From Alphaproteobacteria bacterium (GTDB lineage: Bacteria > Pseudomonadota > Alphaproteobacteria > Micropepsales > Micropepsaceae), in contig JAFKEU010000005.1 of assembly GCA_017308475.1 (NCBI GenBank), forward strand, positions 434,001 through 498,000: a stretch of 64,000 nt of DNA, read 5' to 3'. Made by a program: the position numbers and the translations under genes. Below, piece after piece: positions 33,879-42,201 of the stretch (position 1 is its first letter; the number at the start of each line of letters is the position of its first letter). The notes under the pieces are model-generated. The model worked only from the letters and a program-made list of their open reading frames with translations, was not told the DNA's origin and made no database searches.

Positions 33879-34735
33879 TGGTTGCTGCAATCCAGAACGC
33901 GAAACGGATCGCCTTCCAGGGCGAGCCGGGCGCTTATGCCAACCTTGCCGCGCGCGAGGCGGTTCCGAACGCCCTGGCCATCCCCAAGCCCAGCTTCGAG
34001 GATGCGATCGAGGCGGTGAAGACCGGCGAAACCGACCTCTGCATCATCCCGGTGGAAAATTCGCTGATCGGCCGCATCGCCGACATCCATCACCTGTTGC
34101 CCGATTCCGGCCTGCACATCGTGGGCGAACATTTCCTGCCCATCCGCCACCAGCTTCTGGGGCTGAAGACCGCCACGCTGGAAAACCTCACTGATGTCTT
34201 CAGCCAGGCGCCCGCGCTGGCCCAGTGCCGCGGCATCATCCGCTCACGCAAGCTGAAGGTGCACAACTGGTACGACACGGCGGGGGCGGCCAAGCATGTC
34301 GCCGAGCTGGGCGACGCGCATGCCGGTGCCATCGCCTCGGTGCTGGCGGGCGAGATCTATGGCCTCAAGGTGCTGGCCCCGGATGTGGAGGACGAGCATC
34401 ACAATGCCACGCGTTTCCTCATCATGGCGCGCGACATGGAAATCCCGCCCATCGGCGGCAGGATCGTCACCACCTTCGTCTTCCAGGTGAAGAATGTGCC
34501 CGCCGCGCTTTACAAGGCACTGGGCGGCTTTGCCACCAACGGCGTGAACATGACCAAGCTGGAAAGCTACCAGATCGGCGGCTCGTTCAACGCCACCCAG
34601 TTCTATGCCGACATCCAGGGCCACCCGGACGAACCGGGCCCCGCCCGTGCGCTGGAGGAACTGGGCTTTTACACAACGCGGCTGACGATTCTCGGTGCCT
34701 ATCCTGCGCATCCTTTCAGAGAGGATATGCCTTGA
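33878..34735 (+). CDS. pheA: prephenate dehydratase
   Basis: Converts prephenate to phenylpyruvate in phenylalanine synthesis. The 285-aa product has an N-terminal PDT domain starting AKRIAFQGEPGAYANLAARE, with the catalytic region near NWYDTAGAAKHVAELGDAHAGAIAS, and a C-terminal ACT regulatory domain (TTFVFQVKNVPAALYKALGGFATNGVNMTKLESYQI). The ACT domain normally binds Phe for feedback inhibition. Typical length for a monofunctional enzyme. ATG preceded by AGAGGAC. Follows kdsB as in related genomes. Confidence 0.95.
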   Translation: MVAAIQNAKRIAFQGEPGAYANLAAREAVPNALAIPKPSFEDAIEAVKTGETDLCIIPVENSLIGRIADIHHLLPDSGLHIVGEHFLPIRHQLLGLKTATLENLTDVFSQAPALAQCRGIIRSRKLKVHNWYDTAGAAKHVAELGDAHAGAIASVLAGEIYGLKVLAPDVEDEHHNATRFLIMARDMEIPPIGGRIVTTFVFQVKNVPAALYKALGGFATNGVNMTKLESYQIGGSFNATQFYADIQGHPDEPGPARALEELGFYTTRLTILGAYPAHPFREDMP

Positions 34736-34793
34736 TTGAGTGAACCCCTCCGTCGGCAGCTTGGTCGGCTCCGCTGCCCCTGCGCTGCCGACA

Positions 34794-34828
34794 CCTCCCC
34801 TTTTATGCGCTTCGCGCAAAAGGGGAGG
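34794..34828. repeat. palindromic element, possible pheA terminator
   Basis: CCTCCCCTTTT...GCGC-TTC-GCGC...AAAAGGGGAGG: an 11-bp outer and a 4-bp inner helix. A second hairpin GTCGGCAGC/GCTGCCGAC precedes it (34752-34792). It belongs to the same ACCCCTCC-type family as the elements at 8267 and inside dnaX. Confidence 0.65.
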
Positions 34829-35031
34829 CGGGTCTGTGTCAGGTCCGCGCCGCAAAATCCTGTGCGGCGTTCTACTGATACCCACAACTCGTCATGGCCC
34901 GGCCTCATCCTGAGCCTGTCGAAGGAAGGCCGGGCCGTCGATACATCGCAAGCCGCGCATCGTTCGTTCCGCCTTGTCCACCTCCCATTCCGCCGCTGCT
35001 ACACTCGCACCGCGAGGTGACGATGCAGTGT

Positions 35032-35072
35032 TGGACAAAGGGGGGAGGGGTGAGAAAATTCGCCCAAAACGG
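35032..35072. repeat. dispersed 40-base repeat (first copy)
   Basis: See the copy at 63541; about 85% identical by eye. Here it sits between pheA and nudC. Confidence 0.6.
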
Positions 35073-35127
35073 GCGCGGCGTTCCGGCAAACCGCCGGTGC
35101 AAACCGCTGGACAGCCGAAAGCTTGGT

Positions 35128-36081
35128 TCAGCCCCCGGCCCAGTCGCGGATCAGGCGATGGGCGATGGCGATGGGCGTGGGCATGCGAACGCCGTCCTCG
35201 ATCGCACCCTCCAGCCTGGCGCGGGCCTCGGCCCTGCTCATCCAGCGCGCCTCGGCGATCTCCGCGCCATCCACGGTGAAATCCCGCGACAGAGCCTGGG
35301 CATAACAGCCGATCATCAGCGACGACGGAAACGGCCAGGGCTGGGAGGCGTGATAGGTCACCGCGCCTATCCTGATACCGGCTTCTTCTTCCAGTTCGCG
35401 CGCCACCGCGTCTTCCACCGTTTCGCCGGGCTCGATGAAGCCGGCGAAGGCCGAATGCAGGCCATTGGCGAAGCGGGCGTTGCGTCCCAGAAGGCAGTGA
35501 TCGTCCAAACCATCCGTCCCACGCAAAATGGGCAGCATGATCACCACCGGATCAGTGCGGGGGAAATGGTCGGCGCCGCAATGGGCGCAGTGCCGCCGAT
35601 AGCCGCCATCCTCGGCCGTGGTGGCGCCGCCGCAATTGGCGCAGAAGCCGTGGCGGTGATGCCAGTCGATCAGCGCCTTGGCCTGGCCGGCGATGGCGCA
35701 ATCGCGCGCCGGCAATATCATCGCGGCCGGCCGCATCTCCTGGAACGCGGCGCCCTCGAACACCGGCTTGGGATCGTCAGGCAGATCGACCGCGAACAGG
35801 GCCTCTTCGCCCTCCAGCCCCAGAAAGACGGTCAGGCAGTCTTCCCATTCGGGTTGCCCCGGCAGGAGGGCCGCGGCCTCGCCCGCAAGCAGCGGCTGGT
35901 TCTTCCAGAAGGGCAGGAACAGGCCGCGCACCCGCTGCGCCGCCAGCCAGGCGGCATTGCCGCGCTTTTCGCTGGCCCGATTCAGAGGATTGCCGCCAAA
36001 GGCGATGGACTTGGTCATCGGGACCCAGTTGGTAGAGCAGCCGGAACCGGCGCGGAAGCGGGAAAAGCGCAGGTCCGCCAT
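35128..36081 (-). CDS. nudC: NADH pyrophosphatase NudC
   Basis: A 317-aa Nudix hydrolase of the NudC type, cutting NAD(H) (and NAD caps on RNA) to NMN and AMP. A zinc ribbon CANCGG...CAHCG lies near residue 155, the Nudix box GFIEPGETVEDAVARELEEEAG at about residue 215 and the NudC-specific SQPWPFPSSLM just after. Start chosen at ATG 36081; an ATG 21 codons in (36018) is also possible, and the frame is open further upstream through the SRP-like relic. Confidence 0.9.
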   Translation of the reverse strand: MADLRFSRFRAGSGCSTNWVPMTKSIAFGGNPLNRASEKRGNAAWLAAQRVRGLFLPFWKNQPLLAGEAAALLPGQPEWEDCLTVFLGLEGEEALFAVDLPDDPKPVFEGAAFQEMRPAAMILPARDCAIAGQAKALIDWHHRHGFCANCGGATTAEDGGYRRHCAHCGADHFPRTDPVVIMLPILRGTDGLDDHCLLGRNARFANGLHSAFAGFIEPGETVEDAVARELEEEAGIRIGAVTYHASQPWPFPSSLMIGCYAQALSRDFTVDGAEIAEARWMSRAEARARLEGAIEDGVRMPTPIAIAHRLIRDWAGG

Positions 36082-36134
36082 GGCCCCGCCGGACTCGCAA
36101 TTCCCGCCACAACCCCCTATACCCCGGGCTGAAG

Positions 36135-36213
36135 CCGGCGGGCGAAGCTGTCGCCAACCCGGTCCGGTCGGGAACGGTGAGCGCGAAAAGCGGAAGCCCG
36201 ACAGGGCTTTCGC
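36135..36213 (+). repeat. partial second copy of the SRP RNA
   Basis: Bases 36135-36176 match 36283-36324 of the SRP RNA gene at 41 of 42 positions, 148 bases apart, in the same direction. The single difference (36165 C versus 36313 A) changes the invariant GTCAGGTC to GTCCGGTC, and the GAAGCAGC part of the asymmetric loop is missing, so it should not bind Ffh normally. Its 3' part instead forms another hairpin (36190-36213). It lies in the nudC 5' region. Confidence 0.75.
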
Positions 36214-36263
36214 CGCGCGAACGCCGTACCGAATTTGTGACTCGCAATCGTCCACCGCCAAAC

Positions 36264-36270
36264 CTATATA
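36264..36270 (+). promoter_or_regulatory. possible -10 element of the SRP RNA gene
   Basis: CTATATA ending four bases before GGGG, six bases before the predicted RNA start. No convincing -35 is seen at the normal distance. Low-confidence call. Confidence 0.3.
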
Positions 36271-36274
36271 GGGG

Positions 36275-36368
36275 TTGAGAGTCCGGCGGGCGAAGCTGTC
36301 GCCAACCCGGTCAGGTCGGGAACGAAGCAGCCGTAACGAATTGGCTTCGGGTCGCTCGGGCTCTCACC
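36275..36368 (+). ncRNA. ffs: 4.5S-type signal recognition particle RNA
   Basis: About 94 bases. Ends pair as TGAGAG (36276-36281) with CTCTCA (36361-36366). The conserved Ffh-binding hairpin is present: GTCAGGTC, GGAA tetraloop, then GAAGCAGCCGTAACGA, as in bacterial small SRP RNAs. The tetraloop is closed by G-C (GGGAAC) where C-G is usual. The RNA binds Ffh to target membrane proteins co-translationally. Location just before dnaX on the same strand is typical in alphaproteobacteria. Ends are estimated. Confidence 0.88.
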
Positions 36369-36420
36369 TGTCCACAATACATTTCGTATCGCGGGCGCTG
36401 CGCCTTGCTATAGTCGGTCC

Positions 36421-38127
36421 ATGGCCCCGCCTTCCGCCCCCTACCGCGTTCTGGCGCGCAAATACCGCCCCACTGACTTCACCGGCTTGATCGGGCAGGA
36501 GGCGCTGGTGCGCACCCTGTCAAACGCCTTCGCCACCGGCCGCATCGCCCATGCCTTCATGCTGACCGGTGTGCGCGGGGTGGGAAAGACCACCACCGCG
36601 CGCATCATCGCCCGGGCGCTCAACTGCATAGGCCCCGACGGCAAGCGCACCGAGCCCACCATCCATCCCTGTGGGCAGTGCGAGCCCTGCACATCGATTT
36701 CCGAATCGCGCAATGTCGATGTGCAGGAGATGGACGCGGCCAGCCGCACCGGCATCGACGATATCCGCGAGATCATCGAGGGCGTGCGTTATGCCCCGGT
36801 GGCGGCACGCTACAAGGTCTACATCATCGACGAAGTGCACATGCTGTCGAAACAGGCCTTCAACGGCCTGCTCAAGACGCTGGAAGAGCCGCCGCCGCAT
36901 GTGAAGTTCATTTTCGCCACCACCGAGATCCGCAAGGTGCCGGTCACGGTGCTGTCGCGCTGCCAGCGTTTCGACCTGCGCCGCATCGATTCCGCCGAAC
37001 TGGCGGCCTATCTGGCCACGCTGGCGCAGAAGGAAGATGTCGCGATCGAGGACGGCGCGCTGGCGCTGATCGCGCGCGCCGCCGAAGGATCGGCGCGCGA
37101 TTCGCTCTCCCTGCTCGATCAGGCCATCGCGCACGGTGAGGGCGGTATCATCAACGCGCAGGCAGTGCGCGCGATGCTGGGGCTCGCCGATCGTGGCCGG
37201 GTGCTGGACATATTCGAAAAGCTGATGGGTGGTGATGTCGCTGCCGCGCTTGCCGACCTGAAGACATTATATGACGCAGGCGCCGACCCCCTGGCGGTGA
37301 TCCAGGACTTGCTGGAAACGGTGCATTTCCTGACCCGCGTCAAGGTCGCGCCCGGCGCGCAGGGTTTTTTCGACGGCGGCTCGGGCGAGGCCAAACGCGC
37401 TGTCGCGCTGGCCGACAAGCTGTCGGTCGCCGCGCTCACCCGCGCCTGGCAGATCCTGATGAAGGGGCTGTTCGAGGTGCGCGACGCCACCCGTCCGATC
37501 CTGGCCTGCGAGATGGTGCTGATCCGCCTGGCCTATGCCGCCGAACTGCCGCCCACCGACAAGCTGGTGAAGGACCTGCTGGACAATCCCGGCGCTGCGC
37601 CGCGCATATCTTCGCCCCCGCCCCCTGCGGGAGGGGGCAATCGCGCGCCCAGCGCGCGATTGGGGGAGGGGGCTTCTGCCGCGCAGCGCCTGTCGCCGCA
37701 AAACATGCCCGAAGGCACGCCCAGCCTGCGCACCCTGGAAGACATCATCGCGCTGGCCGCGGCCAACAACGCGCCGATCCTGCGCGTGGCGCTTGAGAAC
37801 TACGTGCATCTGGTGCGGCTGGAGCCCGGGCACATTGAATTTCGTCCTCATCCGCGTGCGCCGCGCACTCTGGCCGGCGATCTGGCGCAGAAGCTGAAAG
37901 ACTGGACGGGTGTGCGCTGGAGCGTTTCCATCGCGCGCGAGGGTGGAGCACCCACCCTGTCCGAACAGAAACAGGCCGCAAAGACCGCGCGCTTCGAAAT
38001 CGCCGCGCAGGAACCGATGGTGCGCGCCGTGCTGGACCGCTTTCCCGGCGCCGAAATCGTCTCGGTGCGCGACATCGCCCGGGATGACATCGCCGCCGCC
38101 ATGCCGGAAGGCGATTCGGAAAGCTGA
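36421..38127 (+). CDS. dnaX: DNA polymerase III subunit gamma/tau
   Basis: A 568-aa clamp-loader ATPase. Domain I has [23 protein letters not shown], Walker [12 protein letters not shown] (about residues 50-60), a zinc site with CIGPDG..CGQCEPC, Walker [10 protein letters not shown], the sensor SRC and [17 protein letters not shown]; the tau-type C-terminal region follows. At residues about 401-420 a palindromic repeat is read in frame as a Gly/Pro/Ala-rich linker. The ATG is 52 bases after the SRP RNA; the stop overlaps the recR start. Confidence 0.95.
   Translation: MAPPSAPYRVLARKYRPTDFTGLIGQEALVRTLSNAFATGRIAHAFMLTGVRGVGKTTTARIIARALNCIGPDGKRTEPTIHPCGQCEPCTSISESRNVDVQEMDAASRTGIDDIREIIEGVRYAPVAARYKVYIIDEVHMLSKQAFNGLLKTLEEPPPHVKFIFATTEIRKVPVTVLSRCQRFDLRRIDSAELAAYLATLAQKEDVAIEDGALALIARAAEGSARDSLSLLDQAIAHGEGGIINAQAVRAMLGLADRGRVLDIFEKLMGGDVAAALADLKTLYDAGADPLAVIQDLLETVHFLTRVKVAPGAQGFFDGGSGEAKRAVALADKLSVAALTRAWQILMKGLFEVRDATRPILACEMVLIRLAYAAELPPTDKLVKDLLDNPGAAPRISSPPPPAGGGNRAPSARLGEGASAAQRLSPQNMPEGTPSLRTLEDIIALAAANNAPILRVALENYVHLVRLEPGHIEFRPHPRAPRTLAGDLAQKLKDWTGVRWSVSIAREGGAPTLSEQKQAAKTARFEIAAQEPMVRAVLDRFPGAEIVSVRDIARDDIAAAMPEGDSES
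37616..37673 (+). repeat. palindromic element read in frame inside dnaX
   Basis: GCCCCCT/AGGGGGC around GCGGG, then a perfect 10-bp stem AATCGCGCGC-CCA-GCGCGCGATT (37639-37661) and GGGGGAGGGGGC. Encoded as [18 protein letters not shown], between domain III and the tau C-terminus, where length is tolerated. Its CCCCCTCCC arms resemble the intergenic elements at 8267 and 34.75 kb. Confidence 0.65.
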
Positions 38128-38720
38128 TGGCCGCAGGCTCTGAAATCGAACGGCTGATCCAGCTTCTGGCCCGGCTGCCGGGCCTCGGGCCCCGCTCGGC
38201 CCGGCGCGCCGCGCTGGTGCTTCTGAAAAAGCGCGATGTGCTGCTGGAGCCGCTGGCCCAGGCGATGCAGGATGCCGCCGCCGCCATCCGGCCCTGCGAA
38301 GTGTGCGGCAATCTCGATACGGTCAGCCCTTGTTCGATCTGCACCGACGCGCGGCGCGATCCCAATCTGCTCTGCGTGGTCGAGGATGTGGCCGACCTGT
38401 GGGCGCTTGAACGGGCCGGCGTCTTCCGCGGCCGCTACCATGTTCTGGGCGGGGCGCTGTCCGCGCTGGATGGCGTCACCCCCGAACGGCTGAACGTGGC
38501 CGCGCTGCTGGACCGGGTGAAGCACGGGATCGATGAAGTGATCCTGGCCATGAATGCCACCGTCGAAGGCCAGACCACGGCCCATTACCTGATGGACGTC
38601 CTGGAAGGCGGGGACTTAAAGATCACCCGCCTCGCCCATGGCGTGCCGGTGGGCGGCGAACTGGACTATCTGGATGAAGGCACACTGTCGGCGGCCTTCA
38701 AGGCAAGGCGCGGGCTCTAG
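38127..38720 (+). CDS. recR: recombination mediator RecR
   Basis: A 197-aa RecR that loads RecA with RecO/RecF at gaps. Helix-hairpin-helix [17 protein letters not shown], the four-cysteine zinc motif CEVCGN..SPCSIC (about residues 57-73), and a Toprim domain with [35 protein letters not shown]. Overlaps dnaX by one base (TGATG). Note that ybaB, which usually sits between dnaX and recR, is absent. Confidence 0.95.
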   Translation: MAAGSEIERLIQLLARLPGLGPRSARRAALVLLKKRDVLLEPLAQAMQDAAAAIRPCEVCGNLDTVSPCSICTDARRDPNLLCVVEDVADLWALERAGVFRGRYHVLGGALSALDGVTPERLNVAALLDRVKHGIDEVILAMNATVEGQTTAHYLMDVLEGGDLKITRLAHGVPVGGELDYLDEGTLSAAFKARRGL

Positions 38721-38744
38721 CGGTCATCGGCGGGAGGGCGCAGT

Positions 38745-41700
38745 TCAGTAGCTGTAGCGAAGACCGACGAAGAAGTTCCGGCCCGTCTGGTGCCAGTAGT
38801 AAAGCCGGTGCCCGACCGAGTCGGCATACTGGTATGTCGGCTGGTTGGTCAGGTTGATCGCGTCGAAGGTGGCGGTGAAATTCTCGTTGATCTTGTAGCT
38901 GGCCGAAGCGTCGATATTCAGGCTCGCCGCGTTGACGATGACGTCGTTCAGGTTGCCCGGATTGATGCTGGCCAGGTACTTGCTGCGGAACGAGGCGGTG
39001 CTGCGCAGCGAGAACACATTGTCGTCATAATACAGCGTGGCGCTGTAGGAGGTGCGCGACAGGCCGGTCAGGTCCGTCTTGGCCAGCACGGTGCCGTTGC
39101 TGTTGAAATAGGTCTGGGTCGCCTGCACGAAGGTGACGTTGCCCAGAAATCCGGTGTTGCTGAACACGCTGGGCAGGAAGTCGAAAGGCTGCTGCCAGGT
39201 GATTTCCGTGCCGTACAGCGGCGCCCCCTTGGAATTGACTGGCTGGGCGAAATTCCAGATTGCCGCCTCGTTGCAGCCGGTGGCGGGCGGCGCGACATAG
39301 CTGGTGCCGCAGGCCGCGATCGCCAGGCTGTTGGACACGCCGTCGGTATTCTGATTGAAGGCAATGCTCTGGCGCAACGTCTGGATCAACGTGTCCAAGT
39401 GCTTGTAGAAGAAGGCGACCGAGAACAGCGCGCCCTTGTGGTAATACCACTCAAACGACATGTCCGCCGTCTTCGCCCGGTAGGGCAGAAGGTTGGGATT
39501 ATTCTCCGTCACGTTGAAGTTGCTGCCCGTGACGGTGGCGGTGGCACCGCCCGGCAGCAGGTTGCCCAGGTCCGGCCGCGCCATCACATAGGCGCCGCTG
39601 ACGCGGATCAGGAAGTCATCGGTGGGTGAGAAGACCGCGTTGGCCGACGGCAGGAAGTCGTGATAGCCGCGCGAAAGCTGCGTGGTGACGATCGTCTTGG
39701 ATGCCGGATTGTAGCTGTAGCCGACCGTGCTCTGGTCGGTCTGCACATAGCGGCCGCCGATATTGCCGCGGAAGGGCACGCCATAGAACATCGCGTCCCA
39801 GTCCGCCTGTATCCAGTAGCTCAGGTCGTTTTCGCCGACGATGCCGTTCTGGCTGAGAAACTGGCCGGGCCCCTGCCTGAAGGCGGGATTGCTCTGGTCC
39901 CAGATGTTGAACTGCTTGTTGAAGGCGTTGATGTCCGGCACCGCCCAGGTGGTCGGCGTGCCCGCCCCGACACCCAGTCCGTGCATGTCGATGAGTTGGG
40001 AATTGGCCGCCAGAACCGCCGAGGTCTCCATCGCCGCCGGAATGACCAGGTCCTGGCTGGCGGTGGTGCCGTTGGTGCGCGCGGTGATCAGAGCCCGGTA
40101 GCCGTAATTCTTGTAGTCGATGCCGGCTTTCAGCGTCAGCCAGTCGAACGCCTTGTACTGGCCCTCGACCTGGGCGGTGCGGAAACCGTTGTTGACGTAG
40201 TTTTGGCGCTCGCGGATCTGCGACAGGAACCAGCCGTTGGTGGAGGTGACGTCGACATTGCCATAGGTGAGCGCGGGCAACCGGCCCAGGTCGCCGCGAT
40301 AATCGAAGGAATAGGGGTTGGCCAGGGTGCCGGCGCCGCCGCCTGCTCCGCCCGGACATCCCGACACCGCGCTGGTCGATGAGGTGGCGGCGGTGCAGTC
40401 ATAGTCCATCGTCAGCGTGGTCTGGATCGGGTTGCTGTGATGGGATTCCGACCACCCCAGAAGGCCGTGCACGCTGAAGGCGTCGGTAAAGTCGTGGTCG
40501 AAGTCCAGCGTCACCTGCTTGAAGCGGGTGTCCAGATGGTCCAGACGGTGTTCGGAGCGAAGGCCAACATTGACGGCCTGGACATAGTTCAGATTGTTGG
40601 TGGCCGGATCGACATTGTAGTTCAGCACGCCGATGCTGCCGGAACCCAGGATCGGCGCGTTCAGGCTGGCGGGAGAATTGCTGACATTGTTGTTCGAAAA
40701 GGATTCGGCTTCCAGATAGTATTCGTTGCGCACCACCGCGAAGTCGGCATAGAGCGCGTCCAGCGTGAACAGCGTGGCATCGTCCGGCTGGTACTGGATC
40801 GATCCGGTCAGGCCGAGGCGCTTTTCGTGATTGGTGATGTCGTCATAGCGCGGAAAGCGCGGCCGGAACGCCTCGTTCACCACGTCGTAATTGTTCGGCT
40901 TGGTGCTTGCGTTGTAGTTGGCGCCGTTGGGCACGGCGCCCGCCGTCTGGCGGTTCGGTGCGGTGGCCGTCGCCGGCAGGAAAGTCTGAGTGCCGGCGCT
41001 GCCCGCCAGCGGGCCGGGCGGATTGTAGGCGACATAGCCCAGCCGCTGGCCGGCGGCGCACTGCGAGCTGGCACCCGGAACATTGTTCACGCAGCCGGCG
41101 ATATAAGGCGAGGAATGGTTGCCCGTCTGGGCGGTGTTGTCGTTCTGCCAGCGCACGGTGCTCGAGCCGTTCTCAAGCCCGTTCTGGATCTGGTAGGCCC
41201 CCGACAAGAGCACCCCCAGCTTGCCGCCCAGGAAGGTATCAGAGACAAGACCCGCCACGCGCGGATTGAAGCCGCCCGACAAGTCGTTGTAGCCCGCCTG
41301 GGTCGAGGCCACCAGGTTGAAGCCCGGCTTGTCGAAGGGATGGGCGGTATGCAGGTCCACCGTCGCGCCCAGCGAGCCTTCCTCGACCTCGGCAGAAGCT
41401 GTTTTGTGCACTGTCAACTGGCTGAACAGTTCCGACGCGAACACATTGAAGTCAAAGGAACGCCCGCGGTTTGCCCCGCCCGACACGTCTTCCGAGCCGG
41501 TGGTTGCCAGCGCTTCCATGCCGTTGATGCGCACGCGCGTGAAGGTGGAATTGAGGCCGCGCACCGAGATCTGGCGGCCTTCGCCCTGGTCGCGCTGCAG
41601 GGTGATGCCGGGAATGCGCTGCAGCGATTCCGACACGTTCAGGTCCGGAAACTTGGCGATATCTTCCGCCAGGATGCTGTCCGACATGTCGTTGGCGGCG

Positions 41701-42125
41701 CGCTTCAGATCCAGCGCCTTTTCAACGCTGGAACGGAAGCCGCTCACCACCACCGTTTCGACTGGGGCGCCGCCTGCCGACAGGTCGGGAGCCTGGGTGA
41801 CGGCCTTGGTGAAAGGGGCGCGCACGATAAGTCCCGAGGGCCCGTCGGAAACCACCTGCAGGTTGGTGCCGCGGGTCAGCATGGCGACTGCCTGCTGGGC
41901 GTCCATTGGACCGGAAATGGCAGGCGCCCGGATGCCTTCCACCGATTCCGGCGTGAACAGGATATTCTCGCCCGTCCTCTGCGCGACCTTGCGCAGGGCG
42001 TCGGATAGCGGCTGCTCCTGCAGCATGAAATTGGCGGTCTGGGCTATCGCGGCGGTGTGGATGGCAACGACGGCCGCGCCGCCAAACAGAACCGGGCGCA
42101 ATGCGCCCCACCGCGAAATCCTCAT
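38745..42125 (-). CDS. STN-domain TonB-dependent receptor (signal-transducing)
   Basis: A 1126-aa outer membrane receptor of the Xanthomonas/Caulobacter (TIGR01782-like) type. Signal peptide (to about residue 29), then an STN domain (NFMLQEQPLSDALRKVAQRTGENILFTPESV...), a TonB box-like SGGAPVETVVVSGFRSSVEKAL, a plug with LAEDIAKFPDLNVSESLQRIPGITLQRDQGEGRQISVRGL, and a long beta-barrel ending in GLRYSY. The STN domain lets it signal to the adjacent FecR/sigma pair. The imported substrate is unknown. It ends 24 bases from the recR stop, converging. Confidence 0.92.
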   Translation of the reverse strand: MRISRWGALRPVLFGGAAVVAIHTAAIAQTANFMLQEQPLSDALRKVAQRTGENILFTPESVEGIRAPAISGPMDAQQAVAMLTRGTNLQVVSDGPSGLIVRAPFTKAVTQAPDLSAGGAPVETVVVSGFRSSVEKALDLKRAANDMSDSILAEDIAKFPDLNVSESLQRIPGITLQRDQGEGRQISVRGLNSTFTRVRINGMEALATTGSEDVSGGANRGRSFDFNVFASELFSQLTVHKTASAEVEEGSLGATVDLHTAHPFDKPGFNLVASTQAGYNDLSGGFNPRVAGLVSDTFLGGKLGVLLSGAYQIQNGLENGSSTVRWQNDNTAQTGNHSSPYIAGCVNNVPGASSQCAAGQRLGYVAYNPPGPLAGSAGTQTFLPATATAPNRQTAGAVPNGANYNASTKPNNYDVVNEAFRPRFPRYDDITNHEKRLGLTGSIQYQPDDATLFTLDALYADFAVVRNEYYLEAESFSNNNVSNSPASLNAPILGSGSIGVLNYNVDPATNNLNYVQAVNVGLRSEHRLDHLDTRFKQVTLDFDHDFTDAFSVHGLLGWSESHHSNPIQTTLTMDYDCTAATSSTSAVSGCPGGAGGGAGTLANPYSFDYRGDLGRLPALTYGNVDVTSTNGWFLSQIRERQNYVNNGFRTAQVEGQYKAFDWLTLKAGIDYKNYGYRALITARTNGTTASQDLVIPAAMETSAVLAANSQLIDMHGLGVGAGTPTTWAVPDINAFNKQFNIWDQSNPAFRQGPGQFLSQNGIVGENDLSYWIQADWDAMFYGVPFRGNIGGRYVQTDQSTVGYSYNPASKTIVTTQLSRGYHDFLPSANAVFSPTDDFLIRVSGAYVMARPDLGNLLPGGATATVTGSNFNVTENNPNLLPYRAKTADMSFEWYYHKGALFSVAFFYKHLDTLIQTLRQSIAFNQNTDGVSNSLAIAACGTSYVAPPATGCNEAAIWNFAQPVNSKGAPLYGTEITWQQPFDFLPSVFSNTGFLGNVTFVQATQTYFNSNGTVLAKTDLTGLSRTSYSATLYYDDNVFSLRSTASFRSKYLASINPGNLNDVIVNAASLNIDASASYKINENFTATFDAINLTNQPTYQYADSVGHRLYYWHQTGRNFFVGLRYSY

Positions 42126-42201
42126 GATGTTTCCCTCCTGTCAGGCCACTGGCGGGCCATTTTTGTGGAGAGACGTTCCAGGGGGCCTGTTTCCCCACCC
42201 C

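Larger units (their letters stand above)
34736..35127. other. 392-base repeat-rich intergenic region between pheA and nudC
   Basis: No gene. It holds two strong palindromes (34752-34792 and 34794-34828), a copy of the common alphaproteobacterial CTCATCCTGAGCCTGTCGAA element (about 34908-34927) inside a GGCCCGGCC/GGCCGGGCC pair, and a 41-base stretch (35032-35072) that recurs at 63541. The left palindromes may end pheA transcription. Confidence 0.65.
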
